NCBI RefSeq assembly: GCF_001425085.1
Contig: NZ_LMDN01000003.1
Location: 385,685-449,684 of the forward strand
From: Leifsonia sp. Root4
GTDB taxonomy: Bacteria > Actinomycetota > Actinomycetes > Actinomycetales > Microbacteriaceae
Length of the DNA: 64,000 nt
Direction of reading: 5' to 3'
Below are positions 53,090 through 61,494 of this stretch, one piece after another. Made by a program: the position numbers and the translations under genes. The notes below the pieces were generated by a model. It saw only the letters and a program-made list of their open reading frames with translations, made no database searches and was not told the origin of the DNA. How positions within the stretch are numbered: the first letter of the stretch is position 1; each line of letters opens with the position of its first letter.

Positions 53090-55549
53090 ATGACCGCAGA
53101 GAAGACCATCCGCACCCTGCACTCGGGATGGACGGTGCGCGCTGCCTCCGGGCCGGCGCCCGAGTTCATCGCATCGCGCACGGTGGCGGCGACCGTACCG
53201 GGCGTTGTGCACCTGGACCTGCTCGCTGCCGGTCTCATCCCCGACCCATATCTCGACGACAACGAGGCCTTGCTCGCGTGGATCGGCCTTGTCGATTGGA
53301 CCTATGAGACCCGATTCGCGCTGAGCCAAGCCGATCTCGAGTCAGCCGTGCGCCACGAGCTCGTGTTCGACGGGCTGGACACCGTTGCAACCGTCTCGTT
53401 CAACGGCACCGTTCTCGCCGACGTCGCCAACCAGCACCGCGTGTACCGCTTCGACGTCACACGGCTTCTCCGCGAGGGCGACAACGAACTCGTCGTCGCC
53501 TTCCGCAGCCCGATTCGCTATGCCAACGAGCAGAGCATCGCGCTCGGCGTTCGTCCGCGCCCGTACCCCTTGCCTTTCGACGCGGTGCGCAAGTCGGCCT
53601 GCAGCTTCGGTTGGGACTGGGGCATCGCGACGTTCACCAGCGGGATCTGGCGAGACGTGCGTCTTGAATCGTGGTCGACGGCCCGGCTGGCGAATGTGCG
53701 CCTCCATGCGAGCGTGCTGGGCGAAGGCGGGGCCGTCGACGTGACGGTGGACATTCCGCGTACCTCGGATGCCGCCCCGCTGCAGTTGCGGGTCGAGCTC
53801 GACGGGCAGCAGGCAACGGTTGCCATCGCGGAATCGGTAGGCCGCGCATCCGTGCGCCTCGAGATTGCCGATGTCGATCGTTGGTGGCCCGTCGGCTACG
53901 GCGAGCAGCCGCTCTACGACGTGCGGGTCTCACTACTCGAGGGGGAATCCGTGCTCGACACCACCACCCGACGTGTGGGGTTCCGCGAGCTGCGATGGAA
54001 CACCGAAGCGGACGCAGACGGCACGCCTTTCCAGCTGTTCGTCAACGGGCAACCGATCTTGGTCAAGGGGGCCAACTGGATTCCCGACGATGCGTTCCCG
54101 GTGCGGATCGACCGGGCACGCTACCGCCGACGGCTTGAGCAGGCGGGCGCCGCCGGCCTCAACTTGATTCGAGTCTGGGGCGGCGGCATCTATGAATCCG
54201 ACGACTTCTATGAGTTGTGCGACGAGCTGGGCCTGTTGAGTTGGCAGGACTTCCTGTTCGCCTGTGCAGCGTATGCCGAAGAAGAGCCGCTGCGCTCTGA
54301 AATCGAGGCCGAGGCGCGTGACAACGTCACACGCCTGGCCCACCATGCTTCGCTGGCTCTGCTCACCGGCAACAACGAGAACCTCTGGGGTTACGAGGAT
54401 TGGGATTGGAAGCGCCGCCTCGATGGGAAGACCTGGGGCGAGTTCTACTACTACGAGCTCTTTCCGAACGTCATCGCCGAGCTCGCCCCGCACGTGCCGT
54501 ACGCGCCAGGCAGCCCGTTCAGCCCCGATGGGCAACACCCCAATGACCCTCGGCACGGCACGAAGCACATCTGGGACCTTTGGAACGAGCTCGACTGGCC
54601 GCACTATCGCGACCAGAGCCCGCGCTTCGTCGCGGAGTTCGGTTGGCAAGGGCCGCCGAACTGGTCGACACTCACCCGGGCAATCAGCGATTCCCCTCTG
54701 ACGCCGGAGTCGCCGGGCATGATCGTGCATCAGAAGGCGATGGAGGGCAACGTGAAGCTCACCAGCGGCTTGGTGAATCACTACCGTGTGCCGGAAGACA
54801 TGGAGACCTGGCACTGGGCGATGCAACTCAACCAGGCCAACGCCATCAGCTGCGCGCTCGACCACTACCGCTCGCACGCGCCGCACACCTCTGGCGCCGT
54901 AATCTGGCAGCTCAACGACTGCTGGCCGGTCACGTCCTGGGCAGCGATCGACGGTGACGGGCGAGAGAAGCCCCTGTTCTTCGCCATCAAGAACGCCTTC
55001 GCCCCGCGAGTCGTCACGGTACAGCCCCGTGGGGATGGACTTGTTGCCGTCGTCGGCAATGACACGGGCGACGCCTGGGCGGGCGAGCTCGTACTCAGCC
55101 GCCGTGACTTCGCCGGGCAGGTACTCGCCCGCTTCGCGGCATCCGTTGATGTGGCGCCGCGAGGCTCCGGCACGGTGGATATTCCGCGCGAGATCGGCAC
55201 GGCGAACGTTGCCGCCGGCGAGTTCGTCGTCGCCGAGATCGGGGCCGAGCGCGGCCTCTGGTACTTCGCAGAACCGAGGGACTCACTGCTGGCGGCCCCG
55301 CAGCTGGACATCGAGGCGGTACGCGATGGCGACGGCTGGGCGGTGACTGTGACGGCGCGGAACGTCGTGCGCGACATCCTGTTGCTCGTCGACAAGGTCG
55401 CTCCCGACGCCACCGTCGATCACGGGCTCGTCACCCTGCTGCCCGGCGAGAGTACGGTCTTTCTGGTGCGGGGCGCGTCAGGCGCCGACGCGGCGACGTT
55501 CGCTGAGCCTCGGGTGCTGCGCAGCGCCAACCAGTTGGTGGCATCGTGA
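53090..55549 (+). CDS. GH2 beta-mannosidase
   Basis: Protein of 819 aa from ATG 53090; ATG 53057, overlapping the permease stop as TAATG, would add 11 residues. Family 2 layout: sugar-binding jelly roll (KSACSFGWDWGIATFTSGIW), Ig-like domain and TIM barrel. LIRVWGGGIYESDDFYELCD starts the catalytic part, the acid/base Glu is in LLTGNNENLWG (about 430) and the nucleophile Glu in FVAEFGWQGPPNW (about 515). No signal peptide, so it acts on imported oligosaccharides, releasing mannose. Confidence 0.93.
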   Translation: MTAEKTIRTLHSGWTVRAASGPAPEFIASRTVAATVPGVVHLDLLAAGLIPDPYLDDNEALLAWIGLVDWTYETRFALSQADLESAVRHELVFDGLDTVATVSFNGTVLADVANQHRVYRFDVTRLLREGDNELVVAFRSPIRYANEQSIALGVRPRPYPLPFDAVRKSACSFGWDWGIATFTSGIWRDVRLESWSTARLANVRLHASVLGEGGAVDVTVDIPRTSDAAPLQLRVELDGQQATVAIAESVGRASVRLEIADVDRWWPVGYGEQPLYDVRVSLLEGESVLDTTTRRVGFRELRWNTEADADGTPFQLFVNGQPILVKGANWIPDDAFPVRIDRARYRRRLEQAGAAGLNLIRVWGGGIYESDDFYELCDELGLLSWQDFLFACAAYAEEEPLRSEIEAEARDNVTRLAHHASLALLTGNNENLWGYEDWDWKRRLDGKTWGEFYYYELFPNVIAELAPHVPYAPGSPFSPDGQHPNDPRHGTKHIWDLWNELDWPHYRDQSPRFVAEFGWQGPPNWSTLTRAISDSPLTPESPGMIVHQKAMEGNVKLTSGLVNHYRVPEDMETWHWAMQLNQANAISCALDHYRSHAPHTSGAVIWQLNDCWPVTSWAAIDGDGREKPLFFAIKNAFAPRVVTVQPRGDGLVAVVGNDTGDAWAGELVLSRRDFAGQVLARFAASVDVAPRGSGTVDIPREIGTANVAAGEFVVAEIGAERGLWYFAEPRDSLLAAPQLDIEAVRDGDGWAVTVTARNVVRDILLLVDKVAPDATVDHGLVTLLPGESTVFLVRGASGADAATFAEPRVLRSANQLVAS

Positions 55550-56514
55550 GTGCCGCGGCCGAGCTGCTCGGCACGGCCGTGTGTGGGATGACGTGGGGCT
55601 GGGTGGGGACCAGGGGGAGCTGGGCGACGCCCGCCGCGCGCACCTCGATGCAGGCCATGGCCGAACACTCGGTGAACTGGACGGCAATCGCATACGCGGC
55701 AGAGCAGGCCACCCCCTTCTCCACCGAGATCCCATTCACCGAAGAGCCGACGGTGACGGATGTCGAGATCGTCTCCGCCATCCGCCACGCGCATGAGCTC
55801 GGACTGCAGGTGTGCCTGAAGCCCGTCGTCAATGTGGCAGACGGCACCTGGCGGGCCAACATCGGATTCTTCGACTGGGACGTCCCCGGCGAGCCGAGCT
55901 GGACCGAGTGGTTCGAGTCCTACCGTCGGTTCATCCTGCACGCAGCCGCCATCGCGGAGGCCGAGCGGTGCGCGATGCTGTGCATCGGCTGCGAGATGGT
56001 GCGGGCCGAGGGCCAGGAGACGCACTGGCGCAGCTTGATCGCGGCGGTGCGCGGGGTCTACTCGGGGCCCATCACCTACAACTGCGACAAGTACCAAGAA
56101 GACCGCGTCACCTGGTGGGATGCCGTCGACGTGATCTCGTCCAGCGGTTACTACCCGATTGATGCCTGGGAAACTCAGCTCGACCGCATCGAGACGGTTG
56201 TGAGGCGATTCGACAAGCCCTTCTTCTTCATGGAAGCCGGATGCCCGTCGCGAGAGGGCTCCGCCCAACTGCCCAACGACTGGAATCTCGTCGGCGCGCC
56301 ATCCGGCGCCGAGCAGCTGCGCTACTACGAGGCCATGTTCGGTGCCTGCACGAGACGACCATGGGTGCGTGGGCTGATGCTCTGGGATTGGCCGGCCGAG
56401 CTCTACAGCCTCGAGCACGCGGCAGACAACGACGACTACTGCCCCTACGGCAAGCCGGCCGCGGCCTACATGGTGCAGCAATACTCGGCCTGGGCCTCGG
56501 AGAGCCGCGCGTGA
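55546..56514 (+). CDS. GH113-like beta-mannanase/glycosidase
   Basis: Protein of 322 aa, a TIM-barrel glycosidase. CGMTWGWVGTRGSW opens the barrel, LQVCLKPVVNVADGTWRANI follows, the acid/base Glu is in LCIGCEMVRAEGQETHW (about 149) and the nucleophile Glu in FFFMEAGCPSREGS (about 229), the GH113 pattern. It lacks a signal peptide, so it should trim manno-oligosaccharides inside the cell. GTG start in GTGA overlap with the mannosidase gene. Confidence 0.85.
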   Translation: MSAAAELLGTAVCGMTWGWVGTRGSWATPAARTSMQAMAEHSVNWTAIAYAAEQATPFSTEIPFTEEPTVTDVEIVSAIRHAHELGLQVCLKPVVNVADGTWRANIGFFDWDVPGEPSWTEWFESYRRFILHAAAIAEAERCAMLCIGCEMVRAEGQETHWRSLIAAVRGVYSGPITYNCDKYQEDRVTWWDAVDVISSSGYYPIDAWETQLDRIETVVRRFDKPFFFMEAGCPSREGSAQLPNDWNLVGAPSGAEQLRYYEAMFGACTRRPWVRGLMLWDWPAELYSLEHAADNDDYCPYGKPAAAYMVQQYSAWASESRA

Positions 56515-57455
56515 GCACAGTCGCAATCGACGCGGGCCAGACCGGCATGAAAGTGCGCATCTCGGATGCCGGGGGAGCGGCATCCGAAATGCTGCTGCCC
56601 GGCGTCCGTACGCATGAGCCGTTGCTTCCACAGCTGGTCTCGGCTGTGCGGGCCATTTCGGAGCGCAGCGGGCGCCCCATCGAGGTGGCATCTTTCGGCG
56701 TTTCGGGCCTCACCGACAGGGACGCCGACGCCGAGGAGGTGCTGCGCGATCTCCACGAGGTCGGGGTGCGCACGGTGCTGCTCGCGCACGACTCGGTGAC
56801 GTCATTCCTCGGCGCGCTCGGCGACACCCGCGGGGCGGTCATCGCGGCCGGCACCGGCGTCGTCACGCTCGGCGTCGGACGCAGCGCTGTCGCCAGGGTC
56901 GACGGCTGGGGCAACATCATGGGCGATGCTGGCAGTGGCTACTGGATCGGCCGGTCCGCCCTTGAGGCGGTGATGCGCGCCCACGATGGGCGGGGCCCGT
57001 CCACCCTGCTCACCGACGTGGTCAGCGAACGCTGGAGCAACATCGAGGACGCGTACATCGAGCTTCAGGGCTCGCCCGAGCGAGTGAGCATCGTGGCGAG
57101 CTTCGCTCAGCATGTGGCCGAGTTGGCCGCAGCGGATCCGGTGGCCCACGGCATCGGCATCGCCGCCGCACGAGAACTCGCGCAGTCGACCCTCACGGCC
57201 CTGCGTCGGGTGGCGGACCATGCCGATGACGGCGAGCAGCACGTGTGCGCAATCGGTGGCGTGTTCCGGGCCGAGTTCATCACTCGCCAGTTCGAGACAC
57301 TCGTCAGCTCGGATGTCGCACATGTGCGGATCGAACCCGCGCGTGGAAGCGGCCTCGATGGCGCTGCGGCATTGCCGGGGCTGGCGGCCGGGCATCCATT
57401 GCACACCTTGATTGCCGCCGCATCCGTGGCTGCTCAGTGCACGCCCGTGCACTGA
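56511..57455 (+). CDS. BadF/BadG-type sugar kinase
   Basis: Protein of 314 aa with the ASKHA ATPase fold. VAIDAGQTGMKVRISD is phosphate-1, GAVIAAGTGVVTLGVG the phosphate-2 loop and WGNIMGDAGSGYWIGRSALE the N-acetylglucosamine-kinase signature. It lies between glycosidases and mannose-6-phosphate isomerase, so by context it probably phosphorylates mannose, a role not usual for this family. GTGA overlap with the GH113 gene; manA follows by 27 bp. Confidence 0.85.
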   Translation: MSTVAIDAGQTGMKVRISDAGGAASEMLLPGVRTHEPLLPQLVSAVRAISERSGRPIEVASFGVSGLTDRDADAEEVLRDLHEVGVRTVLLAHDSVTSFLGALGDTRGAVIAAGTGVVTLGVGRSAVARVDGWGNIMGDAGSGYWIGRSALEAVMRAHDGRGPSTLLTDVVSERWSNIEDAYIELQGSPERVSIVASFAQHVAELAAADPVAHGIGIAAARELAQSTLTALRRVADHADDGEQHVCAIGGVFRAEFITRQFETLVSSDVAHVRIEPARGSGLDGAAALPGLAAGHPLHTLIAAASVAAQCTPVH

Positions 57456-57482
57456 TAGAGCCACTCAGAGAGGACGCGCAGC

Positions 57483-58763
57483 GTGTTTGTGAAAATCGAC
57501 AACACCCCGAGGGCGTACTCATGGGGTTCGCGAACCGGCATCGCAGAGTTTCGGGGCACCGCGCCATCAGGCGAACCCGAGGCCGAACTGTGGCTGGGAG
57601 CCCATGCCGGTTCGCCCGCCCGCATCATCGGCGGAGGGTCACATACGCCCCCATACGATGACCTCGCCCGTTGGATCGAGGCCGAGCCGATCCAGGCGCT
57701 GGGTGCCGACCTCGCCGCGGCGCGCGGGCGCCTGCCGTTCCTGTTGAAGATCCTCGCTGCCGACTCGGCGCTGTCGCTTCAGGCGCACCCGACGACGGAA
57801 CGCGCACGCATCGGGTTCGCTCTCGAACAGGCTGCCGGCCTCGCGATCGACGCGCCGAACCGCAACTACAAGGATGACTCCGCGAAGCCGGAGGTCATCG
57901 TCGCGGTGAGCGAGAGATTCGAAGCGCTCTCGGGCTTTCGACCGCTGCACGACGTCCTCGCGATCCTCGACGTACTCCGCACTGCCCACGCGGCCTCCGC
58001 CGACGCGGCTTCTGCCGAGGGGAGTACAGACGCGGGTGCAGACAGTCTCGAGTTCCTGCAGTCTCTACTGCTCGACAGCGAACCGGTGCGTGCCACGGTG
58101 TCATGTCTGCTCGCCGCCGATCGCACGGAGGCGGTCGTCAAACTCATCGATCGGGTGAGCGTGCTTGCCGCATCGGTGGAGGCCACATCCTCGCCGTTCG
58201 CGGCATCGTTCGAGACGGTGACGGTTCTTGCGGAGGCCTATCCCGGTGACCCCGGCATCCTGATCTCGCTCCTGCTGAATCGCGTGACCTTGCGCCGGGG
58301 AGAGGCGCTCTTTCTGGATGCGGGCAATGTGCATGCATACTTGGGCGGGGTGGGGATCGAACTGATGTCCGCCAGTGACAACGTCTTGCGCGGGGGACTG
58401 ACGCCCAAGCACGTGGATGTGCACGAGCTTGTCGAAGTGCTTGATTTCTCGCCGATCGCTCCGCCGTACCTGATGCCGCGGGCCGCGGCAGCCGGTGTGA
58501 AAAGCTACGACGCCGGCGTCGACGACTTCGTACTGCACCGCCTACAGGCGCCGGCCGCTCTCACAGTCGACGGGCCGGCAATCGTGCTCATTGAGACCGG
58601 TTCGGTGCGCATTCGAGGCGGAGTCAACGCCATCGACCTCACGCGTGGGGAGGCGGCCTTCGTGACGCCCGACGAGGACGTGCTCTCAATCACGGGTGAC
58701 GGGGCGGTGTGGATTGCCTGTGTACCGCCGCAGCGCGAGCTCCCATTCCTCGCTGCTGACTGA
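57483..58763 (+). CDS. manA: Mannose-6-phosphate isomerase, class I
   Basis: Protein of 426 aa. Converts mannose-6-P to fructose-6-P with Zn. Zinc ligands: SLQAHPTTE (Gln and His near 98-100), DSAKPEVIVA (Glu near 134) and DAGNVHAYLGG (His near 282). TPRAYSWGSRTGIAEF is the usual start. GTG start. It closes the mannan operon and is followed by a strong hairpin at 58867. Confidence 0.95.
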   Translation: MFVKIDNTPRAYSWGSRTGIAEFRGTAPSGEPEAELWLGAHAGSPARIIGGGSHTPPYDDLARWIEAEPIQALGADLAAARGRLPFLLKILAADSALSLQAHPTTERARIGFALEQAAGLAIDAPNRNYKDDSAKPEVIVAVSERFEALSGFRPLHDVLAILDVLRTAHAASADAASAEGSTDAGADSLEFLQSLLLDSEPVRATVSCLLAADRTEAVVKLIDRVSVLAASVEATSSPFAASFETVTVLAEAYPGDPGILISLLLNRVTLRRGEALFLDAGNVHAYLGGVGIELMSASDNVLRGGLTPKHVDVHELVEVLDFSPIAPPYLMPRAAAAGVKSYDAGVDDFVLHRLQAPAALTVDGPAIVLIETGSVRIRGGVNAIDLTRGEAAFVTPDEDVLSITGDGAVWIACVPPQRELPFLAAD

Positions 58764-58866
58764 CGTCGACGCGGGCATTGGTAGGCCCGGTCAGCGGCAG
58801 CTCTGCGGCCGCCGGCATCCGCATGCTCGTCTGGCGAGCCGTCGGGCCGTGCAACGAGATGGGAAT

Positions 58867-58892
58867 AGCACCGGGGCATCTGCCCCGGTGCT
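58867..58892. terminator. Bidirectional terminator between manA and hxlA
   Basis: Perfect 12-bp arms (AGCACCGGGGCA and TGCCCCGGTGCT) with a 2-nt loop between convergent genes. Confidence 0.78.
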
Positions 58893-58924
58893 CTGTGTCC
58901 AATGCTCTCTGTGTCAACCGCTTT

Positions 58925-59548
58925 CTAGGCGATGGCGGAACGGAGTTCCGCGGCGGCGGCTCCGACATCCGGTGCGCCGTAGATGGCGCCGCCGGCCACA
59001 GCGACCGCGGCGCCCGATGCCTGCACGGATGCGATGGTGGAGGCGTTGATGCCACCGGCAACCGAGAACGTGACGCCGGATTCCTTGCCATCGCGCAGCA
59101 GCTTGCTGAACGTGAAGCCTGCCTCGGCCTGCTCGTCAAGACCGGCGTGCATCTCGACGAAGTCGACGCCGAGGGCGACGACTTCCTGGGCCCGTGCGGG
59201 CTTGTTCGCAACGCCGATGAGGTCGACGACGATGCCCTTGCCATGCTTCTTGGCGGCCTTGACCGCTCCCACAATGGTGCTGTCGCCGGCGGATCCGAGC
59301 ACGCTGACCAAGTCGGCTCCGGCGGCGAAGGCGATGTCGGCCTCGAGCTCGCCGGCATCCATGGTCTTGAGATCGGCGAAAACGATCTTGTCGGGGTGCG
59401 CGTTCTTGATCGCGGTGACGGCCGAGAGGCCCTCGCTCTTGATCAGCGGCGTTCCGAGCTCGAGGATGTCGACGTGCGGAGCCGCTGCCTTGGCGAGTGC
59501 AAGAGCATTCTCGGTGGTCAGCGTGTCCATGGCGAACTGCAGTTTCAT
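58925..59548 (-). CDS. hxlA: 3-hexulose-6-phosphate synthase
   Basis: Protein of 207 aa of the OMP decarboxylase superfamily. Condenses formaldehyde with ribulose-5-P, or runs in reverse. VDILELGTPLIKSEG and the catalytic D-x-K-x-x-D in FADLKTMDAGELEADIAF (Asp, Lys, Asp) are intact; VAVAGGAIYGAPD binds phosphate. AAGGA precedes ATG 59548. It follows hxlB by 40 bp. Confidence 0.95.
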   Translation of the reverse strand: MKLQFAMDTLTTENALALAKAAAPHVDILELGTPLIKSEGLSAVTAIKNAHPDKIVFADLKTMDAGELEADIAFAAGADLVSVLGSAGDSTIVGAVKAAKKHGKGIVVDLIGVANKPARAQEVVALGVDFVEMHAGLDEQAEAGFTFSKLLRDGKESGVTFSVAGGINASTIASVQASGAAVAVAGGAIYGAPDVGAAAAELRSAIA

Positions 59549-59588
59549 AGCGTTCCTTTGTGTTGGGTCGTGTCGTGGTGATGAATGG

Positions 59589-60173
59589 CTATTCGAGGTT
59601 TGCGTGGAGGCTCCAGAGTTCGTCGGCGCTGCTGCCGCCGCGCTGCCACAGTGTGTGGAACAGGGCGTCGCCGATGACGACGACGAGCTGTTCAAACAGG
59701 CTTCCGGAGTACTGCGATGAGGCCGAGCCGGAGCGGTCCAGCTTTCCTGCCGCGGGAACAACGACGAGAGTCGCGGCCAGTGCGGCGAGGGGCGACGAGG
59801 CGGCGGTGGTGATCGCGGCGACGCTCGCTCCAGCGTTCACCGCGGACTGCGCTGCCCGCACAATCCCTCCGGTGGTGCCAGAACCACTCGCTGTGAGCAA
59901 GACGTCGCCGGAGCGGATGGCCGGCGTGGTGACATCGCCGACGACGTGGACTGAGAGACCGAGGTGCATCAGCCGCATCGCCGTCATTCGAAGGGCGAGC
60001 CCCGAACGGCCGGCGCCGACGAGGAAGACGCGGTCGGCGTTGGCGACGGACTCGGTCAGCGCACTCAGCTGCGCGGCGGTATCGATGTCGCCGGCGAGGC
60101 GCGCGGCGACGGACGAGAGTTCCCGATCGATCAGGATGAGGGCATCCGTGACGGCTACCGTGTTCGTGTGCAT
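59589..60173 (-). CDS. hxlB: 6-phospho-3-hexuloisomerase
   Basis: Protein of 194 aa, a SIS-domain isomerase that turns hexulose-6-P into fructose-6-P, the second step of the ribulose monophosphate pathway. VFLVGAGRSGLALRMTAMRL and SGDVLLTASGSGTTGGIVRA are the SIS motifs; SASSQYSGSLFEQLVVVIGD is typical of PHI. The start is uncertain: ATG 60173 is used here; GTG 60209 would add 12 residues. It is divergent from a HATPase-LuxR gene. Confidence 0.93.
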   Translation of the reverse strand: MHTNTVAVTDALILIDRELSSVAARLAGDIDTAAQLSALTESVANADRVFLVGAGRSGLALRMTAMRLMHLGLSVHVVGDVTTPAIRSGDVLLTASGSGTTGGIVRAAQSAVNAGASVAAITTAASSPLAALAATLVVVPAAGKLDRSGSASSQYSGSLFEQLVVVIGDALFHTLWQRGGSSADELWSLHANLE

Positions 60174-60260
60174 GTCTTCATCATCGGAGACACGCACGCG
60201 CTCTGACACCCGGCGGACGGCGGGGTTGCCTACCCGAAAGGATGGGCCCTTATTCTCGAG

Positions 60261-60266
60261 TAGGTT
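60261..60266 (+). promoter_or_regulatory. -10 element TAGGTT, leaderless spacing
   Basis: TANNNT hexamer six bases before ATG 60273. Confidence 0.4.
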
Positions 60267-60272
60267 ACGTGC

Positions 60273-61103
60273 ATGGACAACACGAGTGAGATCCCGTCAC
60301 CGGCGTCACGAAAACGAGTTCTCGACCATGCCAGGACGGTCGCCGAGCTCGCGGATCGGCATGCCGTCACCCTGGAATCGATTCTGGCCGTGCTGCGCTC
60401 GGACCGGGTCGATGACCGCGCGGCCAGAAACATCGCAATCGACGCAGCAACGTCCGCGCTCGTTGAGCTGAGGACAGAGACCGATCATCAACGCAGCAGC
60501 ATGGTCGAGCCGGTCGTCGGAGCTTTCGCCCGGTTGCAAAGCGACCTCCGCCCGTTCGTGCGGTTCGGCGGCCTCGATGTGCAATTCGTCGAGCCGCCCG
60601 CAACGGGCCGAGCGCTCCCCGGCGAGGTGGCCTACGCCGCCAGGGCGATCGTGCGCAGCGCGGTTCTGGCCATCGTCGATGCGGGGGAGGCGCGTCGCGT
60701 GCGCATCCAGTGGGACTGCGACGGCCTCAACCTTCTGATCGGGATCCGCGACAACGGTGCGGGGGAGACCGCCGCGCACGACGACTCTCTGCGGCCGATC
60801 GTCGAGCGAGTCTCCGCGCTGAACGGCGAGTTCACGCTCTCGGCGACGCCGGGGTGGGGCTCGGCGCTGTCGGTCAAGATCCCCCTGGACGCTCCAATGG
60901 AGTCGGAGTTCGTCGACGATACCGTTCAGCTGAGCCCGCGTGAGCGCGAGGTCCTTCGGCTCGTCGCATCCGGTGCCCGCAATCGAGCCATCGCCGAGCG
61001 CCTGAACGTGAGCGAGAACACGGTGAAGTTCCACGTCTCCAACTTGCTGCGGAAGGTGGGGGCCTCGACGCGATCGGAGCTCGTTGCGCTCTCGCGGCGT
61101 TGA
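60273..61103 (+). CDS. LuxR regulator with HATPase-like domain
   Basis: Protein of 276 aa. A helical N-terminus with RSSMVEPVVGAFARLQSDL, then a histidine-kinase-type ATPase segment (PGEVAYAARAIVRSAVLAIV; GIRDNGAGE is the D-x-G-x-G box; SATPGWGSALSVKIPL the last box), then a LuxR HTH (LSPREREVLRLVASGARNRA, RLNVSENTVKFHVSNLLRKV). It thus joins the output of a response regulator to the ATPase of a sensor kinase, without an obvious phospho-accepting His. It is divergent from hxlBA, its likely target. TAGGTT six bases before ATG suggests a leaderless message. Confidence 0.85.
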   Translation: MDNTSEIPSPASRKRVLDHARTVAELADRHAVTLESILAVLRSDRVDDRAARNIAIDAATSALVELRTETDHQRSSMVEPVVGAFARLQSDLRPFVRFGGLDVQFVEPPATGRALPGEVAYAARAIVRSAVLAIVDAGEARRVRIQWDCDGLNLLIGIRDNGAGETAAHDDSLRPIVERVSALNGEFTLSATPGWGSALSVKIPLDAPMESEFVDDTVQLSPREREVLRLVASGARNRAIAERLNVSENTVKFHVSNLLRKVGASTRSELVALSRR

Positions 61104-61118
61104 CAACGGGCGTCGCGC

Positions 61119-61124
61119 TAACCT
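61119..61124 (+). promoter_or_regulatory. -10 element TAACCT, leaderless spacing
   Basis: TANNNT hexamer six bases before ATG 61131. Confidence 0.4.
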
Positions 61125-61130
61125 CAGTTC

Positions 61131-61493
61131 ATGGCTGACAAGGCGAAGAGCATCGACGAGTATCTCTCTGCGCTCGACCCCGCGTACCGGGCCGAGCTCG
61201 AACGGATCCGCGCGCTCGTCACTGAACTTGTGCCGGACACCGAGGAGACCATCAGCTACGGGATGCCGACGCTCAAGTACAAGAACCGAGCCCTTGTGTA
61301 CTTCACCGCCTCCAAGAAGCATCTGAGCTTCTACCCGTCCTCATGGGCGATCGACGAGCTGAAGGACCAGCTCGAGGGCTACAAGACCACCGAGCACGCG
61401 ATCCAATACACGCTGGACAAGCCCCTGCCGAGCCGCTTGGTCGAAGCTCTTGTTCGCGTGCATATCCGCGACATCGACGCCAACAGGCAGTAG
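61131..61493 (+). CDS. DUF1801 (YdhG/frataxin-like) protein
   Basis: Protein of 120 aa. SIDEYLSALDPAYRAELERI, then EETISYGMPTLKYKNRALVY and FTASKKHLSFYPSSWAIDEL are DUF1801 hallmarks; relatives are called iron chaperones on limited evidence. TAACCT six bases before the ATG points to a leaderless message. It is convergent with the LacI gene, 1 bp apart. Confidence 0.9.
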   Translation: MADKAKSIDEYLSALDPAYRAELERIRALVTELVPDTEETISYGMPTLKYKNRALVYFTASKKHLSFYPSSWAIDELKDQLEGYKTTEHAIQYTLDKPLPSRLVEALVRVHIRDIDANRQ

Positions 61494-61494
61494 C

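Noticed and set aside
55420-56691. Minus-strand frame of 423 codons opposite the GH113-like gene
   Set aside because: Antisense shadow; the plus strand carries the catalytic motifs and operon overlaps.
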